Source: Acidobacteriota bacterium (lineage in GTDB: Bacteria; Acidobacteriota; Aminicenantia; UBA2199). Taken from it: a stretch of DNA of 23,569 nt. Below are positions 7,477 through 14,224 of the stretch, piece by piece (positions within the stretch are counted from its first letter, which is position 1; each line of letters begins with the position of its first letter). The stretch covers positions 1 through 23,569 of the forward strand of contig JAKAGC010000001.1 in NCBI GenBank assembly GCA_021817755.1, in the 5' to 3' direction. The notes below the pieces were generated by a model that made no database searches, was not told where the DNA came from, and saw only the letters and a list, made by a program, of their open reading frames with translations. The position numbers were made by a program, and so were the translations under genes.

Positions 7477-9792
7477 CTATACATTGGCGCTGCATTCGCT
7501 GCATCCGCATTTCTTTTTTTCGATATGTCCCACAAATTCCTGTTTGAAAAGATTAAGTGCGGACAGGATAGGATTGGCCGCATTAATACCAAAATTGCAG
7601 AGGCTCACCTCATTCATGGTGCGAGCAATTTTTTCTAGGAAATCGATGTCGCCTTCTTTCCCTTCGCCTTGATTAATACGTTCCAATGTGTTAACCACAG
7701 CAAAAAGTCCCTCACGGCATGGTGTACATTTTCCGCATGATTGAGTTTCAAGTTGCTTTACACAGTGAGAAAGCGTTTCTATCATGCAGGTATCTTCACC
7801 GTAAACAGTTATTGCACCAGTACGGAAACTAACCGGCATAGACTCGAAAGCAAGATTCATATCCAACTGGGAAGGTGCAAAAAAGGTCCCTGAAATTCCA
7901 CCAAGTTGAATCGCTTTAATTTTTCGTCCTTTGGAAGCACCACCACCAATTTTCTCGACCACATCACGCAAGGATGTGCCCATCGGAACTTCGACTAATC
8001 CTGGATTAGTTACGTCACCTGCAAGTTGTAGGACTTTTGTTCCCGGCGTATCCTTTGTTCCTGTAGAATTAAACCATTGTACGCCCTTTTCGATTATCGA
8101 GGGGATTAGAACACAAGCTTCCAGATTTAAAGTAGTCGTCGGTTTCTTCAATAAACCAACCTCTTCTATAGGAATATATCGAGCAAAGGAATCCCCAGCT
8201 TTTCCCGACATAACATTAATCAGCGAAGAAGATTCCCCGGGAACAAATGCTCCACCAAGACGGTGAATCAAGATATCAAAATCAAAAGAAGAGTCTTGAA
8301 TATTCTTCCCAAGTAACCCATTTGCTCTTGCTTCATCGATAGCTTTCTGTAAAAGTGATTCCGCATTTTCATATTCTTTCCAGGTGATGATATACCCTTT
8401 ATGTGCACCAACAGCATATCCAGCAATAAGCATACCTTCAATTAGAGCATAGGGATTTTCTTCGATAATTCCTCGTCCGATTGAGGATTCCGGTTCACCT
8501 TCTGCAGCATTACAAATAATAAATGCCCCTTCTTTCTTCTCTTTTTGAGTATTATAAACGGTTTGAAGAGTAGAAGCTATATCCGCACCACAGCGACGAC
8601 TGCGAAGACCCGCTTGTTTTAATTCCTCTATCACATTTTCAGGATTCCCGTTTTGTAATACCATCTTAAAAACGGAAAAATCCTTTGACATAGTTCCTCT
8701 GAATATCATCGGTTGCTGCGTTGTTATTAATTTTATCGGTTCCGAAAGTTTTAAGGGTCCCACAGTTTTTACTTCCAGGGAAAAGAAAGGATCAAAAGTT
8801 GCAATATGGTATATATAGGCTTTGTGTACTCCCGTTTTGGAAGTTAAACGATCGATTGCCGAAATCGAAATGAAATGAAATCGTTCCTGAATATCCTGCA
8901 TCATTTCGACGATGAATTCCGGATCATTTCCCCATTTTTCAATTATTTTATCAACATTTTTCAGATCAGCCGAGCACAATTGAGTAATCGTTTTGGGTCT
9001 TGTATTTAAAGCTACTTTATTTTCTTCCACTCTCCATGCAGGCGTAATCCCTCTGTTTTTGATTACCAATGCTTTCATCATTTTGTTTCTAAAAACAGTA
9101 CCGATTCCACCACGTCCCGCTTGTTTAAGGCGTGCGACATTTCTTCTCCAATCCCAGAATGAAAAATTCAAGATACCCATTCTGACATAATCAGCACCAC
9201 GCCCCGCAGAGACAACTGCAATATTGCGTTTATCCAGATCATCATCTGCGTACATTTCTGTTAATTCTTCTGCAACGAGATGGGAATCAATACTCTCTTC
9301 CGGAGCTGTTTCGATAGTAATCTTTTTATTAACAGCGTCGATATATATTATTGTTTCTTCTTTTGCTTTTCCCACTAACATTAAAACATCGAAACCTGCA
9401 AATTTCATATAGGGTCCGAAATACCCTCCCACATTGCAATCCATTACCGACGATGTTAATGGAGAAAGAGAGGTGACAAGGGTTTTTCCCGAACCAGGGA
9501 AGGAAGTCGCACCACCAAGTGGACCAGGAGAAAAACAAATCGGATTCTCCGGGCTTTCCCACGTCGTATTTTTTGTAACTTCTTTAAACATTAACCAAAG
9601 ATCGAATCCTTTTCCTCCTGTCCAGCGATCTATCATCTCCTGGTCAACAGGTAGAATTGTTATTTCATCCTTATCAAGATCAATCCTCAGTATCCGCTGC
9701 GAATATCCCCGGTTTAACGGTTTGATTTCAAAGGGGAATTCACGTCGGATTTTATGCGCTTGCCGCATATGAGCTATTTTCTCATGTGACAT
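7477..9792 (-). CDS. AOR N-terminal domain fused to a degenerate NuoE/NuoF-like protein (tungsten enzyme, half 1)
   Basis: 771 residues with GGAGG before the ATG. Residues 28-248 are AOR domain 1: GGKGFD near 59, GPLGGATSFPGSGK at 90-103, GGYFGPYMKFAGFDV near 122, and AGRGGIGTVFRNKMMKAL near 225. Residues 276-342 resemble the helical start of NuoE, but the thioredoxin-like [2Fe-2S] part of NuoE is missing. Residues 365-755 are NuoF-like. The FMN loop (canonical GRGGAGFPTG) reads SRRCGADIAS at 398-407, CNADE reads CNAAE, CGEETAL reads PGESSSL and NNVET reads LNLEA. The [4Fe-4S] ligands are kept (C686, C689, C692, C732). A short CGCSEC tail ends the protein. It should pair with the downstream NuoG-AOR fusion to complete the tungstopterin site, with electrons passing along the clusters. 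NAD+ as acceptor is doubtful because the FMN/NADH pocket is eroded. Confidence 0.9.
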   Translation of the reverse strand: MSHEKIAHMRQAHKIRREFPFEIKPLNRGYSQRILRIDLDKDEITILPVDQEMIDRWTGGKGFDLWLMFKEVTKNTTWESPENPICFSPGPLGGATSFPGSGKTLVTSLSPLTSSVMDCNVGGYFGPYMKFAGFDVLMLVGKAKEETIIYIDAVNKKITIETAPEESIDSHLVAEELTEMYADDDLDKRNIAVVSAGRGADYVRMGILNFSFWDWRRNVARLKQAGRGGIGTVFRNKMMKALVIKNRGITPAWRVEENKVALNTRPKTITQLCSADLKNVDKIIEKWGNDPEFIVEMMQDIQERFHFISISAIDRLTSKTGVHKAYIYHIATFDPFFSLEVKTVGPLKLSEPIKLITTQQPMIFRGTMSKDFSVFKMVLQNGNPENVIEELKQAGLRSRRCGADIASTLQTVYNTQKEKKEGAFIICNAAEGEPESSIGRGIIEENPYALIEGMLIAGYAVGAHKGYIITWKEYENAESLLQKAIDEARANGLLGKNIQDSSFDFDILIHRLGGAFVPGESSSLINVMSGKAGDSFARYIPIEEVGLLKKPTTTLNLEACVLIPSIIEKGVQWFNSTGTKDTPGTKVLQLAGDVTNPGLVEVPMGTSLRDVVEKIGGGASKGRKIKAIQLGGISGTFFAPSQLDMNLAFESMPVSFRTGAITVYGEDTCMIETLSHCVKQLETQSCGKCTPCREGLFAVVNTLERINQGEGKEGDIDFLEKIARTMNEVSLCNFGINAANPILSALNLFKQEFVGHIEKKKCGCSECSANV

Positions 9793-9882
9793 ATATTTAC
9801 CCTCCAGTAAACGAGTTTAAATGGTTATTCAACCACAGAGTTATTTTTTTCATTGCTTATATGATAAAAGTTGTTATTATTA

Positions 9883-9912
9883 ATGATAATATATTTTATT
9901 ATTTTTTGTCAA
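9883..9912 (-). promoter_or_regulatory. Candidate promoter of the AOR operon
   Basis: On the minus strand: TTGACA (9912-9907), an 18-base spacer and TATCAT (9888-9883). The predicted start near 9876 leaves a leader of about 85 bases before the ATG at 9792. The leader holds a small hairpin TGGTT-GAAT-AACCA (9835-9822) and a clear GGAGG. The consensus -35 and the position in a 210-base gap support it. Confidence 0.6.
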
Positions 9913-9923
9913 GCTTACCAGAC

Positions 9924-9947
9924 AATGATCTTCTTGACCAGATCATT
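9924..9947. promoter_or_regulatory. Inverted repeat upstream of the AOR promoter, likely regulator-binding site
   Basis: AATGATC (9924-9930) and GATCATT (9941-9947) are perfect complements separated by 10 bases. Its centre lies about 60 bases upstream of the predicted AOR transcription start, the distance typical of class I activators. It does not match the CRP or FNR consensus. Confidence 0.45.
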
Positions 9948-10005
9948 AGCTGTTTTGAATCATAAAAAAATTAAGTTAAGGATATTCAAAAAATCAATTC
10001 TCCTT

Positions 10006-10158
10006 TTACTTAACAACGATTTCGATTTGCTTTTTATCTTCCGGTATTTTATCTAGAGAATTGACCAGCGCCTCTACCACATTGATAAAAGTCTTGGAGA
10101 CAAAGGCATTAAGCGGAATTTCAGAGCCATTCACTTTTAATATTATATTATTCATCAT
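10006..10158 (-). CDS. Small conserved-looking ORF overlapping the mobB-like gene (50 residues)
   Basis: The ATG at 10158 (or the next one at 10155) overlaps the stop of the MobB-like gene. GAGGAG lies just upstream, so translation is probably coupled. The predicted product is MMNNIILKVNGSEIPLNAFV, then about 30 residues with an amphipathic helix (FINVVEALVNSLDKI) and a short ending strand (QIEIVVK). The strand, VNG turn, PLN, helix and strand layout is orderly for so short a frame, and from memory it resembles small hypothetical proteins of anaerobes, which I cannot verify. It is below the size at which many gene finders report. The function is unknown; its position suggests a partner of the MobB-like GTPase or a small adaptor of cofactor synthesis. 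Confidence 0.6.
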   Translation of the reverse strand: MMNNIILKVNGSEIPLNAFVSKTFINVVEALVNSLDKIPEDKKQIEIVVK

Positions 10159-10678
10159 ACTCCTCCATAAATCGGATTATATTAGTAATATCCTGACTGT
10201 CAAAAACAATGATCCCCTGCTCACCCGTTTGAGCTAATATAGCTTCCACCGATTCAGGACCAGTCGCCACAATTGCACTTAATCTATTTAACGGATATTT
10301 AAGTGAAATATTAACATTTGCTTCGAAGATTTCTAAGATAGGAATATCATTACACGTGAGTCCTTCCAAAAAAAGATAATCATATTCTCCATAGCGTGCC
10401 TTTAGAATTTCCATTACATCCATGTTATCAGATCCCATCTTAGTCGAAGGAAAGCGTTCCATTGTAAGTAATTCTGTTTTAGAAACCAATAGCGATTGAA
10501 GGGAACCTGCTTCAAGGAATTTGAAAGTATCTTTAGATTCTGGTTCAACTGTATATTTATGTAATGCCCCTTTTGCAGCAACCACTTTTTTGTTTTTTTC
10601 ACTTAGTGCTTGAATAAGACGGACAATCAGTGTCGTTTTACCACTACCTGACCAACCCACAAAAGAGAAAGCTTTCAT
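10148..10678 (-). CDS. mobB: MobB-like P-loop GTPase (molybdopterin/tungstopterin cofactor pathway)
   Basis: 176 residues. The P-loop GWSGSGKTTLIVRLIQAL is at 8-25, next to the start, as in MobB, the GTP-binding adaptor for attaching guanine nucleotide to molybdopterin. The switch region is altered: MobB proteins usually carry a conserved H-DTxR-like segment, whereas this one has HKYTVEPESKDTFKFLEAGS. LFLEGL at about 102-107 stands where MobB has vEGfk. It heads the minus-strand locus of the AOR enzyme, which uses a pterin cofactor, so a role in cofactor maturation is the natural reading. AOR itself uses bis-pterin without a nucleotide, so this protein may serve another enzyme or do something else. 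No Shine-Dalgarno is visible, and the predicted promoter starts transcription at the ATG. Confidence 0.75.
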   Translation of the reverse strand: MKAFSFVGWSGSGKTTLIVRLIQALSEKNKKVVAAKGALHKYTVEPESKDTFKFLEAGSLQSLLVSKTELLTMERFPSTKMGSDNMDVMEILKARYGEYDYLFLEGLTCNDIPILEIFEANVNISLKYPLNRLSAIVATGPESVEAILAQTGEQGIIVFDSQDITNIIRFMEEYDE

Positions 10679-10684
10679 TATTTT

Positions 10685-10713
10685 ATAATAATATATATTC
10701 GATCGATAGTCAA
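10685..10713 (-). promoter_or_regulatory. Promoter of the mobB-like gene, predicting a leaderless mRNA
   Basis: On the minus strand: TTGACT (10713-10708), a 17-base spacer and TATTAT (10690-10685). The expected start, seven bases after the -10 element, is 10678, the A of the ATG. There is no Shine-Dalgarno before the gene, consistent with a leaderless message. Confidence 0.55.
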
Positions 10714-10756
10714 TCCCGCTATCAATAAATAAAGGGAATCTACAAAAAAGTTAAGA

Positions 10757-10771
10757 CGAAAATTATTTTCG
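10757..10771. promoter_or_regulatory. Perfect palindrome between divergent promoters, likely operator
   Basis: CGAAAAT-T-ATTTTCG is a perfect 7+1+7 palindrome. It abuts the -35 element of the pckA promoter, centred about 45 bases before its predicted start, and lies upstream of the divergent mobB-like promoter. A regulator could control both directions from here. Confidence 0.5.
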
Positions 10772-10773
10772 AT

Positions 10774-10802
10774 TTGATTTCTACCGGGAGTTTTATTATA
10801 AT
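10774..10802 (+). promoter_or_regulatory. Promoter of pckA
   Basis: TTGATT (10774-10779), a 17-base spacer and TATAAT (10797-10802), close to the sigma70 consensus. The predicted start is near 10809, giving a leader of about 50 bases that contains the hairpin at 10822-10845. A second TATAAT at 10813 lacks a -35 at proper distance. Confidence 0.65.
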
Positions 10803-10821
10803 TAGAAATTGTTATAATTCC

Positions 10822-10845
10822 AAGACAAATAAAATAATTTGTCTT
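10822..10845 (+). promoter_or_regulatory. Leader hairpin abutting the pckA ribosome-binding site
   Basis: AAGACAAAT (10822-10830), a 6-base loop and ATTTGTCTT (10837-10845), a perfect 9-bp stem. The AGCGAGG Shine-Dalgarno begins within a few bases of the stem, so the fold could stabilise the 5' end or modulate ribosome access. Confidence 0.5.
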
Positions 10846-10859
10846 TAAGCGAGGTTTAT

Positions 10860-12482
10860 ATGGATTTCAAGAATAAACTTGAACAATTGCTCTCCAACCA
10901 TCCCAGGATTTTGAAGAATCTTGAGAGAAAGGAACTCATCCGGCACACTGTAAATAATGCCGAAGTATTTGTAAGTCCGAATGGTGCCCTTGTGTCATTG
11001 ACACCCGCTGATGTAACAGGACGAAGCCCCCAGGATACCTATATGGTCAAATCGGATCAAATCGCAAACGAAATCGACTGGGATTCACCCAATTGTATTG
11101 CTATGACTCCCGAAACCTTCGATATGATCCTCGATGATGCATTTGCCGTAATGCAAAAGAAATCTCAATTATATGTAACCGACCGGGTCGTCGGAGCAGA
11201 TGTAAAATATGCACTTCCCGTACGCCTGGTAACTGATAAAGCGTTAACTTCTGTTTTTATTGACAATATGTTTCGCCCCGTCCCCCAAGGACTCGAAAAG
11301 AGTGTATTTTTCAATAAACCCTTTACTTTAATCGCTCTCCCTTACGACCGATTGGATAAAACCAAATACACTGGACGCCTACGCTCAAATATTGCTGTAG
11401 TTATGGATTATGTTAACGGCATCGGAGTCGTATATGGCCAGGCATATCTTGGAAGCTGCAAAAAACTAATATTCACTGTAATGGATTATTTACTTCCTGG
11501 AGTCGGAATTTTACCCCTTCATGCAGCAGCCAATGAAGGGAAAAAAGGAGATATCGCCTTATTTTCAGGTTTATCCGGCACTGGAAAAACCACACTTTCC
11601 GCTGATCCCAATCGCGCATTGCTCGGCGATGATGAGCACGGATGGAGTGATGATGGTATAGCCAATTTCGAATATGGTTGTTATGCAAAATTAATCAATT
11701 TGAATCCCGAAAAAGAACCTGAAATTTACAATGCTGTTACTCGAAAACTTCCCGTGGAAGAATATGGTACCATAGTTGAAAACGCTATGCTTTACCCCGA
11801 TCGGGGATTCGACTTTAATGATAACCGTTTAACTGAAAATTCACGCGGATCATTCCCGCTCAGTTTTATTGGTAATGTTAAAGAGTCTGCAAAAGGCGGG
11901 CATCCAAAACGTATTCTATTCTTAACCGCTGATGCCAATGGCGTTTTACCCCCAATGGCAAAGTTGACCGAACCTCAAGCTATGTTATGGTTTATTATGG
12001 GATATACCAGTAAACTTGCAGGTACCGAAGCTGGAGTCAAAGAACCCACTTCTACTTTTTCAAGATTCTTCGGCGCACCTTTTATGCCTCGTAACCCCGA
12101 TGTATATGCTTCGATGCTCGGTGAAAAAATGAAGGAGTATGGCTCTCAGGTGTTTTTAATAAATACCGGATGGAGCGGCGGTCCTTATGGTATCGGAAAA
12201 CGCATGGATATCACAATCACACGCACTATAATTACTGCTGTTCTCGATACCGAGCTTGAGGGAGTCGAATACGAAGAAGATCCCAGATTCCATATCATGG
12301 TCCCCAAAAATTTCCCCGGAGTAGACCCAACGATTTTTAATCCCAGGAATACCTGGCAGGATAAAAATGCATTTGATGAAAAAGCCAATAAACTTGCAAA
12401 AGAATTCAGTAACTATTTTGATAAAGTTTATGGCAATAAAAATATAGCTCCTGAAATCATCAAATGCTGTCCCGGTAAATAG
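10860..12482 (+). CDS. pckA: Phosphoenolpyruvate carboxykinase (ATP)
   Basis: 540 residues, the usual length of ATP-dependent PEP carboxykinase, which interconverts oxaloacetate + ATP with PEP + CO2 + ADP in the cytoplasm. The kinase-1a loop GLSGTGKTTLS (about 237-247) and the acidic LLGDDEHGW (about 254-262) that binds Mg/Mn and nucleotide are intact. Further family landmarks are MTPETFD near 83 and NTGWSGGPYG(I)GKRM near the C-terminal third. The ATG at 10860 is chosen over a TTG at 10839 because AGCGAGG precedes it. It has its own strong promoter and is divergent from the mobB-like gene. In a fermentative anaerobe it could run either way: gluconeogenesis, or CO2 fixation with ATP gain. Confidence 0.97.
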   Translation: MDFKNKLEQLLSNHPRILKNLERKELIRHTVNNAEVFVSPNGALVSLTPADVTGRSPQDTYMVKSDQIANEIDWDSPNCIAMTPETFDMILDDAFAVMQKKSQLYVTDRVVGADVKYALPVRLVTDKALTSVFIDNMFRPVPQGLEKSVFFNKPFTLIALPYDRLDKTKYTGRLRSNIAVVMDYVNGIGVVYGQAYLGSCKKLIFTVMDYLLPGVGILPLHAAANEGKKGDIALFSGLSGTGKTTLSADPNRALLGDDEHGWSDDGIANFEYGCYAKLINLNPEKEPEIYNAVTRKLPVEEYGTIVENAMLYPDRGFDFNDNRLTENSRGSFPLSFIGNVKESAKGGHPKRILFLTADANGVLPPMAKLTEPQAMLWFIMGYTSKLAGTEAGVKEPTSTFSRFFGAPFMPRNPDVYASMLGEKMKEYGSQVFLINTGWSGGPYGIGKRMDITITRTIITAVLDTELEGVEYEEDPRFHIMVPKNFPGVDPTIFNPRNTWQDKNAFDEKANKLAKEFSNYFDKVYGNKNIAPEIIKCCPGK

Positions 12483-12526
12483 ATGCCAATTTGTATCGTT
12501 ATTCCACATTATATAATGGAGGTAAA

Positions 12527-12913
12527 ATGAAAAAATCACGTTTAATTGCTTTATTAGCGATTATTTTAGTTTTTTCCATGTTTTTCCAATCCTGCGATAA
12601 ATTCAATGATCTCGATATCGTCGGAACATGGCAGTTTGTTTTAAAAATTTCCGGTGAAACTATTCTCGCTACCTATACATTTACAGGCAGCAAAGATTCC
12701 GGTCATGTTATCTGGGATAGTGAAGATGTTGGGACTTATTCCGTTTCAGGCGATCAAGTCAACTTTACAATCTATTATTATGATACGAATAACGATTATA
12801 CAACTGAAGCTTACACCGGCACTATAGATGACCGTTATGATATGCACGGAACTTTTGTTTACACTGTGCAAGGCCACAATCCTGTCTCGGGAAGTTGGGC
12901 CGCTGGTCGATAA
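12527..12913 (+). CDS. Small lipoprotein with lipocalin-like beta domain
   Basis: 128 residues. The ATG at 12527 follows GGAGG, with 44 bases after pckA. The first 23 residues are a lipoprotein signal (KK, a hydrophobic core, then FFQSC with the lipidated Cys). The mature part has the pattern of a small beta-barrel: DIVGTWQF at the start, GTYSVSGDQVNFTIYY in the middle and a closing GTFVYT...VSGSWAAGR. This resembles extracytoplasmic lipocalin-like domains that bind small hydrophobic ligands. No ligand can be named. It may be cotranscribed with pckA. Confidence 0.8.
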   Translation: MKKSRLIALLAIILVFSMFFQSCDKFNDLDIVGTWQFVLKISGETILATYTFTGSKDSGHVIWDSEDVGTYSVSGDQVNFTIYYYDTNNDYTTEAYTGTIDDRYDMHGTFVYTVQGHNPVSGSWAAGR

Positions 12914-12937
12914 ATTTTAAAATACCCAATTGCAGTA

Positions 12938-12978
12938 TCAACCGGGTATTTCAGATTATTAATAGAATACCCGGTTGA
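12938..12978. repeat. Perfect 13-bp inverted repeat with a competing third arm
   Basis: TCAACCGGGTATT (12938-12950) and AATACCCGGTTGA (12966-12978) are perfect complements around a 15-base loop. A further AATACCC at 12921-12927 can pair with the same GGGTATT (12944-12950), so two folds compete. The right arm overlaps the -35 of the next promoter. It may terminate the lipoprotein transcript (no T-run, so weak) or act as an operator for the glutaredoxin gene. Confidence 0.6.
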
Positions 12979-13003
12979 CAAACCGCCTCCTTTATGTTAA
13001 AAT
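12975..13003 (+). promoter_or_regulatory. Near-consensus promoter of the glutaredoxin-like gene
   Basis: TTGACA (12975-12980), a 17-base spacer and TAAAAT (12998-13003). The predicted start near 13010 gives a leader of about 105 bases with two hairpins (13015-13040 and 13071-13103). Confidence 0.7.
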
Positions 13004-13014
13004 TTAACCGTTAG

Positions 13015-13040
13015 GTGGGAATAGTTTGAACCAAACCCAC
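13015..13040 (+). promoter_or_regulatory. First leader hairpin of the glutaredoxin-like gene
   Basis: GTTTG (13024-13028) and CAAAC (13032-13036) form a tight stem with a 3-base loop. It is extended by GTGG (13015-13018) with CCAC (13037-13040) across a bulge on one side. It would lie at the very 5' end of the transcript. Confidence 0.4.
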
Positions 13041-13070
13041 TTACAATGAGTTAATTAATACAAAATAGTA

Positions 13071-13103
13071 TTACTCGAAACACTTAAAAATGATTTCGAG
13101 TAA
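13071..13103 (+). promoter_or_regulatory. Second leader hairpin, overlapping the edge of the ribosome-binding site
   Basis: TTACTCGAAA (13071-13080), a 13-base loop and TTTCGAGTAA (13094-13103), a perfect 10-bp stem. The AAAGGAGG Shine-Dalgarno starts at the foot of the stem, 12 bases before the ATG, so folding could affect initiation. Confidence 0.6.
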
Positions 13104-13114
13104 AGGAGGCAAAT

Positions 13115-13375
13115 ATGGACAAACAGCATATACCCACTGTTATTATTTTTACAACACCCACCTGTTCGTGGTGTCGCGTAGTTAAGCAACATTTAAAAAA
13201 ATATAATATTCATTTTAAAGAAATCGATGTCACCAGGGATGAGAGTGCAGCCCGTGATATGGTACGGCGTACCGGTCAACAGGGTGTTCCCGTTACATTA
13301 ATTGGAAATCGCCCCGTGATTGGATTCAATAAAAGTGAGATCAATCGGCTTCTTGATATAAAAGAACACGCATAA
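13115..13375 (+). CDS. Glutaredoxin-like protein (NrdH/YruB type)
   Basis: 86 residues with a GGAGG Shine-Dalgarno. A thioredoxin fold with the redox motif TPTCSWCR at 14-21 (active cysteines at 17 and 20), the TGQQGVPV segment near 53-60 with the cis-proline loop, and a final GFNKSEINRLL helix. The CxxC, the short length and the QGVPV loop match the small NrdH/YruB glutaredoxin family, which reduces disulfides using thioredoxin reductase or glutathione. A partner cannot be inferred because neither nrd genes nor a reductase lie nearby. It is followed by aat after 64 bases. Confidence 0.9.
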   Translation: MDKQHIPTVIIFTTPTCSWCRVVKQHLKKYNIHFKEIDVTRDESAARDMVRRTGQQGVPVTLIGNRPVIGFNKSEINRLLDIKEHA

Positions 13376-13439
13376 CACAACTCACTCAATTTCTTCTGCT
13401 TCAATGGAGCTCAGACAAGCCCCAATCAGTTAAAACAAT

Positions 13440-14138
13440 ATGCCAATTTACTTATTAGATGAAGAACCCGTTTTTCCATCTCCTCAGTTAGCAGACCCAG
13501 AGGGTTTGCTGGCAGTCGGAGGAGATTTGTCCCCCCAACGCCTTATTAACGCATATGCTTCCGGCATATTTCCCTGGTTCTCCGAAGGTGACCCCTTACT
13601 CTGGTGGTCACCTGACCCACGTATGGTCTTACTACCCAATGACCTACACGTTTCAAAAAGTATGACTAAAATTCTCGATAAACAATTGTTTTCTGTCACT
13701 TTCGACAAAGACTTTGAAACCGTAATTGCCAATTGTCGTCAGTCCCGTCTAAATCGTGAAGGGACCTGGATTACCCAGGAAATAGAAGAAGCCTATATCA
13801 AATTACACCAATTAGGTATCTCCCACTCTGTTGAGGTATGGGAAAAAGGAAAAACTGATAAATTAGCTGGAGGATTATACGGAGTCTCATTAGGAAGAGC
13901 CTTTTTTGGAGAATCCATGTTTTTTACAGTTACCAATTCTTCAAAAGTTGCATTTATTACATTGGCCCGAACATTATTTAAAAATAATTTTCTTATGATA
14001 GATTGCCAGGTACCCAATCCCCACCTCAAGAGCCTCGGTGCTCATGAAATCCCACGAGCCCAGTTCCTGGAAATACTAACCAAAAGCCTTCAATTTGATA
14101 CCATTCTTGGAAATTGGGATTTATCTTCAGGAGATTGA
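13440..14138 (+). CDS. aat: Leucyl/phenylalanyl-tRNA--protein transferase
   Basis: 232 residues, the usual size. The enzyme adds Leu or Phe from aminoacyl-tRNA to proteins with N-terminal Arg or Lys, marking them for ClpS/ClpAP-type degradation. Family blocks are all present: FPSPQLADPEGLLAVGGDLS near the start, AYASGIFPWFSEGDPLLWWSPDPR at about 38-61, GLYGVSLGRAFFGESMFF in the middle, and DCQVPNPHLKSLGA near the end. The ATG at 13440 fits the family N-terminus although no Shine-Dalgarno is visible. It may be read through from the glutaredoxin-like gene. No clpS or clpA lies in the window. Confidence 0.96.
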   Translation: MPIYLLDEEPVFPSPQLADPEGLLAVGGDLSPQRLINAYASGIFPWFSEGDPLLWWSPDPRMVLLPNDLHVSKSMTKILDKQLFSVTFDKDFETVIANCRQSRLNREGTWITQEIEEAYIKLHQLGISHSVEVWEKGKTDKLAGGLYGVSLGRAFFGESMFFTVTNSSKVAFITLARTLFKNNFLMIDCQVPNPHLKSLGAHEIPRAQFLEILTKSLQFDTILGNWDLSSGD

Positions 14139-14189
14139 TAAAGGATTTTAATAAAAAAAAAATATTTATTTCGTAATGGGGCGACTGCA

Positions 14190-14218
14190 TTGCATTTTTG
14201 AATTAGTTCTGATACTAT
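14190..14218 (+). promoter_or_regulatory. Promoter of the cell-shape operon, predicting a leaderless mRNA
   Basis: TTGCAT (14190-14195), a 17-base spacer and TACTAT (14213-14218). The start seven bases downstream of the -10 is 14225, the A of the first gene's ATG. No Shine-Dalgarno precedes that ATG, which fits. Confidence 0.5.
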
Positions 14219-14224
14219 ATATCT

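Noticed and set aside
9793..9882. Molybdenum/tungsten cofactor riboswitch in the AOR leader
   Set aside because: The leader is about 85 bases with only one 5-bp hairpin. The large multi-stem fold of the Moco riboswitch is not visible.
9871..10056. Plus-strand hydrophobic frame of 61 residues
   Set aside because: It lies across the AOR promoter and the opposite-strand small ORF, has no ribosome site and looks like AT-rich chance coding.
12156..12539. Minus-strand frame of 127 residues opposite pckA
   Set aside because: It is the antisense shadow of a strongly conserved gene, with no ribosome site or recognisable motif.
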